Both the position numbers and the translations under genes were made by a program. 7,728 nt of DNA, taken from the NCBI GenBank assembly GCA_002327785.1, contig DCUI01000261.1, positions 1 through 7,728 of the forward strand. The letters run 5' to 3'. Shown here one piece after another: positions 6,196 to 7,728 of the stretch; within the stretch, counting starts at the first letter, position 1, and each line of letters starts with the position of its first letter. The notes beneath the pieces were generated by a model, which ran no database searches, was not told where the DNA came from, and saw nothing but the letters and a program-made list of their open reading frames with translations. This stretch comes from Phycisphaerales bacterium UBA2218. Its GTDB lineage: Bacteria; Planctomycetota; Phycisphaerae; Sedimentisphaerales; Anaerobacaceae.

Positions 6196-6592
6196 CTCCT
6201 CCGCCTTTGTGAAGCGGTACATTGAGGAAACGGGCAGCCAGGACGTCGAGGCACTGTACATGGCGGCTACGGAGCTCGCCGTGAGTGTCGTCTGCATTCC
6301 AGAGGTCATCTCCGCTCTTAACCGACGTGTACGCGAACGTGATCTCTCGCGCCGGCAGTACGAAACGGTGAAGGACAACATGTTCGAGGATGTCCGCGAC
6401 GCCGAGATCGTCAGTCTGACACCAGAGGTGATAGCGACCTGTACGAGCATTCTCGAGGCCAGCCCGGTACGGGCGATGGACGCGCTGCACGTCGCATGCG
6501 CAATCCAGTGGGGTGCGGAGCTATTCGTCTCGGCAGACGAGAGGCAGGTTTCGGCGGCCAGGAAGGCGCGTTTGCGGACAAGGCTCGTATAG
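6179..6592 (+). CDS. vapC: PIN-domain ribonuclease toxin, VapC family
   Basis: I choose the GTG at 6179 because GAGGAG lies 7 nt upstream, inside the antitoxin gene; a TTG at 6164 is less likely. The 137-residue product is a single PIN domain of normal size. The four acidic metal ligands are visible: D6 ('FFDSSA'), E42 ('IPEVISAL'), D101 ('AMDALHVA') and D120 ('VSADERQ'). VapC toxins are Mg-dependent RNases that cut tRNA or rRNA and halt translation when freed from the antitoxin; the specific RNA target cannot be read from the sequence. All catalytic residues are present, so the toxin looks active. It ends 12 nt before a convergent gene relic on the minus strand. Confidence 0.92.
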   Translation: MKTFFDSSAFVKRYIEETGSQDVEALYMAATELAVSVVCIPEVISALNRRVRERDLSRRQYETVKDNMFEDVRDAEIVSLTPEVIATCTSILEASPVRAMDALHVACAIQWGAELFVSADERQVSAARKARLRTRLV

Positions 6593-6603
6593 GACGGTCT
6601 TCG

Positions 6604-6804
6604 TCAGTTCTCAGGAATCAATTCCCACCACAATCTCGGATAGTCCTGGCCTTCGAGAATCCACCAGATGTCTTCGGTCCCGTTGGCCGTCTCGCCCACC
6701 AAATCCCAGCCGGCTTCGAGGAACGTGCTGGCCGTCCGCGTCCGGGCCGAAATCTTACCCGTGCCGCCGCCGGACCTCCACACGCCCACGAGACGCAGTT
6801 GCTC
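6604..6804 (-). pseudogene. Gene-end relic A: GLUG-type secreted protein C-terminal tail
   Basis: A minus-strand frame reads 'SGGGTGKISARTRTASTF', then 'LEAGWDLVGETANGTEDIWW', then 'ILEGQDYPRLWWELIPEN' and a stop at 6604-6606. This matches a C-terminal tail I recall from GLUG-repeat or large secreted proteins of Phycisphaerae-like planctomycetes ('GGTGxxTAxMxTASTFLxAGWDFVGE...DYPRLWWE'). No start codon, signal peptide or repeat domain precedes it; upstream the DNA becomes the DUF2442 gene in another frame. It is therefore a 3' fragment of a formerly longer gene. The frame itself is intact. Confidence 0.6.
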
Positions 6805-7072
6805 GACCCGGGGTCGTTCCGGACCGGAGGGGGTATTTCTCCGGATGCTCAAGGTTATCAATCTCCAAATCCACGTCCAGTTCCGGCCAGTACAGGTGGT
6901 AGCCGTGAAGCAATTGAACGTTCTGTATGGAGCTGAGCACCTGGTCCTGGAAGTACGGGTAATCCTGGTAACTGAGAAAATACTCCTTGCCCTGTACGAA
7001 AAGCCAGATGCCAAACGGAGTAATATTTTCAACGCTTACCGAAATGGTTTTGCCACGCTTCGATGATTTCAT
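6755..7072 (-). CDS. DUF2442 protein with an abnormal C-terminal tail
   Basis: This 105-residue protein starts at the ATG at 7072, overlapping the end of the DUF4160 gene by 44 nt; no strong ribosome site is seen, so translation is probably coupled. Residues 10-82 carry DUF2442 hallmarks: 'VENITPFGIWLFVQGKEYFL' (14-33), 'VQLLHGYHLYWPELDVDLEI' (52-71) and 'LEHPEKYPL' (74-82). Members I remember usually end within a few residues of this last motif. Here 23 further residues, rich in Arg and Gly, are encoded by the same DNA that encodes GLUG-like sequence in another frame. DUF2442 and DUF4160 are often neighbours and are suspected toxin-antitoxin-like partners, but their activity is not established. 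Small, soluble, cytoplasmic. Confidence 0.85.
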   Translation of the reverse strand: MKSSKRGKTISVSVENITPFGIWLFVQGKEYFLSYQDYPYFQDQVLSSIQNVQLLHGYHLYWPELDVDLEIDNLEHPEKYPLRSGTTPGRATASRGRVEVRRRHG

Positions 7073-7271
7073 CGCTGTGCGCCTCGACGATTCTCTGGAT
7101 TTCGGCCAGTCTCCTTACCTTCAGTCCGTGCGATACCGCCAATGAGACGATCGGTTCGAGCCAGAACTTCGCCTCGCCGTCTTCGCACGTCACATGAACG
7201 TGGGTGCGCTTCTCCTCGTTGGAAAGGAAGTAGAACCGGTATCCTTTCTCTCTGAATATGGACGGACTCAT
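7029..7271 (-). CDS. DUF4160 protein, partner of DUF2442
   Basis: This 80-residue protein starts at the ATG at 7271 with only a weak purine-rich stretch upstream. It has the DUF4160 pattern throughout: 'PSIFREKGYRFYFLSNEEKR' (3-22), the conserved 'HVHV' with H24 and H26, 'DGEAKFWLEP' (31-40), and a C-terminal helical pair 'LAEIQRIVEAHSDEIIEAWQ' (55-74). The normal length suggests an intact gene. The HxH motif could bind metal or serve catalysis, but this is unproven. It is the first gene of an overlapping two-gene unit with DUF2442, a common arrangement considered a putative type II toxin-antitoxin-like module. A second such module (VapBC) lies convergent within 700 bases, in keeping with an accessory island. 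Confidence 0.88.
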   Translation of the reverse strand: MSPSIFREKGYRFYFLSNEEKRTHVHVTCEDGEAKFWLEPIVSLAVSHGLKVRRLAEIQRIVEAHSDEIIEAWQNHFGKR

Positions 7272-7343
7272 GGACTTACTCTACCCACCCGGCGAGGAAA
7301 AGGCAATAGCAACGTCACTGTGCGGCCCGTGATCTACGTTCCG

Positions 7344-7378
7344 CTTCAATCATCAATAATCAATCGTCAATTATCAAT
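7344..7378. repeat. Five-copy heptamer tandem repeat (NNTCAAT)
   Basis: Five consecutive 7-mers: CTTCAAT, CATCAAT, AATCAAT, CGTCAAT, TATCAAT. The last five bases of each are identical and the first two vary. It resembles the short tandemly repeated heptamers known in other bacteria. It separates the DUF4160 gene from relic B and overlaps the relic's stop codon. The 94 bases up to the DUF4160 start hold no clear promoter that I can defend. Confidence 0.75.
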
Positions 7379-7473
7379 GCCCTCACCCTCCCACCACAAT
7401 CTTGGATAGTCCTTCCCTTCGTCAATCACCAGAGGTCCTCTGTCCCATCGGCCGGCTTTCGGCCGCAAACCAA
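7367..7473 (-). pseudogene. Gene-end relic B: frameshifted copy of the DYPRLWWE tail
   Basis: On the minus strand 'ADGTEDLW' is followed, after a one-base deletion in what should be TGGTGGATT (here TGGTGATT, near 7427-7431), by 'IDEGKDYPRLWWEGEGIDN' in the next frame. The DNA aligns with relic A without other gaps over about 75 bases. No start or upstream domain exists; an ACGAAT repeat takes over immediately 5' of it. The indel and missing front make it a dead fragment. Confidence 0.6.
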
Positions 7474-7482
7474 CTGCGTTTG

Positions 7483-7567
7483 AACCACGAATGGCACGAA
7501 TGGCACGAATCACAAGAACCTTATCTGTCCGCCTCTTCTTCATTCGTGTGATTCGTGTTATTCGTTG
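7483..7567. repeat. ACGAAT inverted repeat with 9-nt internal period
   Basis: The left arm has ACGAAT three times at 9-nt spacing (7487-7510); the right arm has ATTCGT three times at 9-nt spacing (7542-7565). The arms are inverted copies around a loop of about 31 nt. Such ACGAAT-rich palindromes are common intergenic repeats in environmental genomes. It lies between relics B and C. Confidence 0.7.
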
Positions 7568-7589
7568 TTTCGATGTCCCCGGTTCGGTT

Positions 7590-7728
7590 TCATTCCTCTG
7601 TGGTCTCCCACCACAACCGCGGATAGTCCTTACCTTCGTCAATACGCCAGATATCGTCGGCGTCATCGACCGGCTCGCCTGTAGACTCAAGTCGGCCTAA
7701 GGGACTGTGACTTGGAGCGAGAAGGTCT
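7590..7728 (-). CDS. C-terminal end of a gene running off the right edge (copy C of the DYPRLWWE tail)
   Basis: The minus-strand frame is open from the window edge to a TGA at 7590-7592 (45 residues). It ends 'DDADDIWRIDEGKDYPRLWW' then 'ETTEE'. It is the same C-terminal motif as relics A and B but has no frameshift, so it may be the end of an intact large secreted or GLUG-type protein encoded beyond the window, or a third fragment. Residues before the motif ('APSHSPLGRLESTGEPV') do not match the 'TASTFLEAGWD' part of relic A, which suggests either a different parent protein or a junction close to the edge. Confidence 0.5.
   Translation of the reverse strand, partial: DLLAPSHSPLGRLESTGEPVDDADDIWRIDEGKDYPRLWWETTEE

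Noticed and set aside
6604..7032. 142-codon minus-strand frame as one intact gene
   Set aside because: Its first half is a shadow of the DUF2442 gene; only the last ~65 codons resemble a real protein tail, so only that part is annotated as a relic.
7483..7567. CRISPR array
   Set aside because: The 9-nt ACGAAT units form one inverted repeat and lack unique spacers or repeats of CRISPR length; no cas gene is present.

Overview
The window looks like a GC-rich chromosomal segment from an uncultured Planctomycetota lineage, most likely Phycisphaerae/Sedimentisphaerales-like. This is inference from three things: the gene families (a Tat-exported enolase-superfamily enzyme, a secreted RraA-like protein, a secreted serine hydrolase of the beta-lactamase fold, and a TIM-barrel protein related to aldo/keto reductases), the many short dispersed palindromic and heptamer repeats between genes, and several copies of a GLUG-type 'NGTEDIWW...EGxDYPRLWWE' C-terminal tail. 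No rRNA, tRNA, CRISPR array or transposase is visible.

Layout. Positions 1-352 hold gene debris: an open minus-strand frame leaving the left edge, and a decayed gene whose start 'MRIPRYW' is recognisable but which carries in-frame stops. From 353 to 4557 three minus-strand genes are transcribed right to left in the order serine hydrolase, RraA-like protein, enolase-superfamily enzyme. Each has an export signal and a good start, but the genes are separated by about 260-320 bases, so they need not form one transcript. The gap before the enolase gene is packed with multi-hairpin and direct repeats. Between 4558 and 4884 is a divergent promoter region with a miniature inverted repeat in the middle. 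The plus-strand TIM-barrel gene (4885-5733) starts from a good sigma-70-like promoter.

From 5888 onward the window becomes accessory. A compact VapBC-type toxin-antitoxin operon (Phd/YefM-like antitoxin plus PIN-domain toxin, overlapping by 17 nt) has a strong promoter buried in four TGTAC-core sites, including a perfect 9-bp inverted repeat. Facing it on the minus strand is an overlapping DUF4160-DUF2442 pair. This pair is embedded in a stretch containing three same-strand copies of the GLUG-type tail: one fused out of frame to the DUF2442 gene, one frameshifted, and one running off the right edge. Heptamer and ACGAAT repeats lie between them.

How the parts fit: the left two thirds encode exported or sugar-acid-type catabolic enzymes plausibly serving carbohydrate breakdown (substrates unknown). 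The right third is a small toxin-antitoxin and repeat island that has grown in the remains of secreted-protein genes. I see no convincing wholly new multi-gene system. The most interesting items are the phased operator, the chimeric DUF2442 tail with its fossil tails, and the enolase-family active site with Asp replacing the second lysine of the KxK motif.
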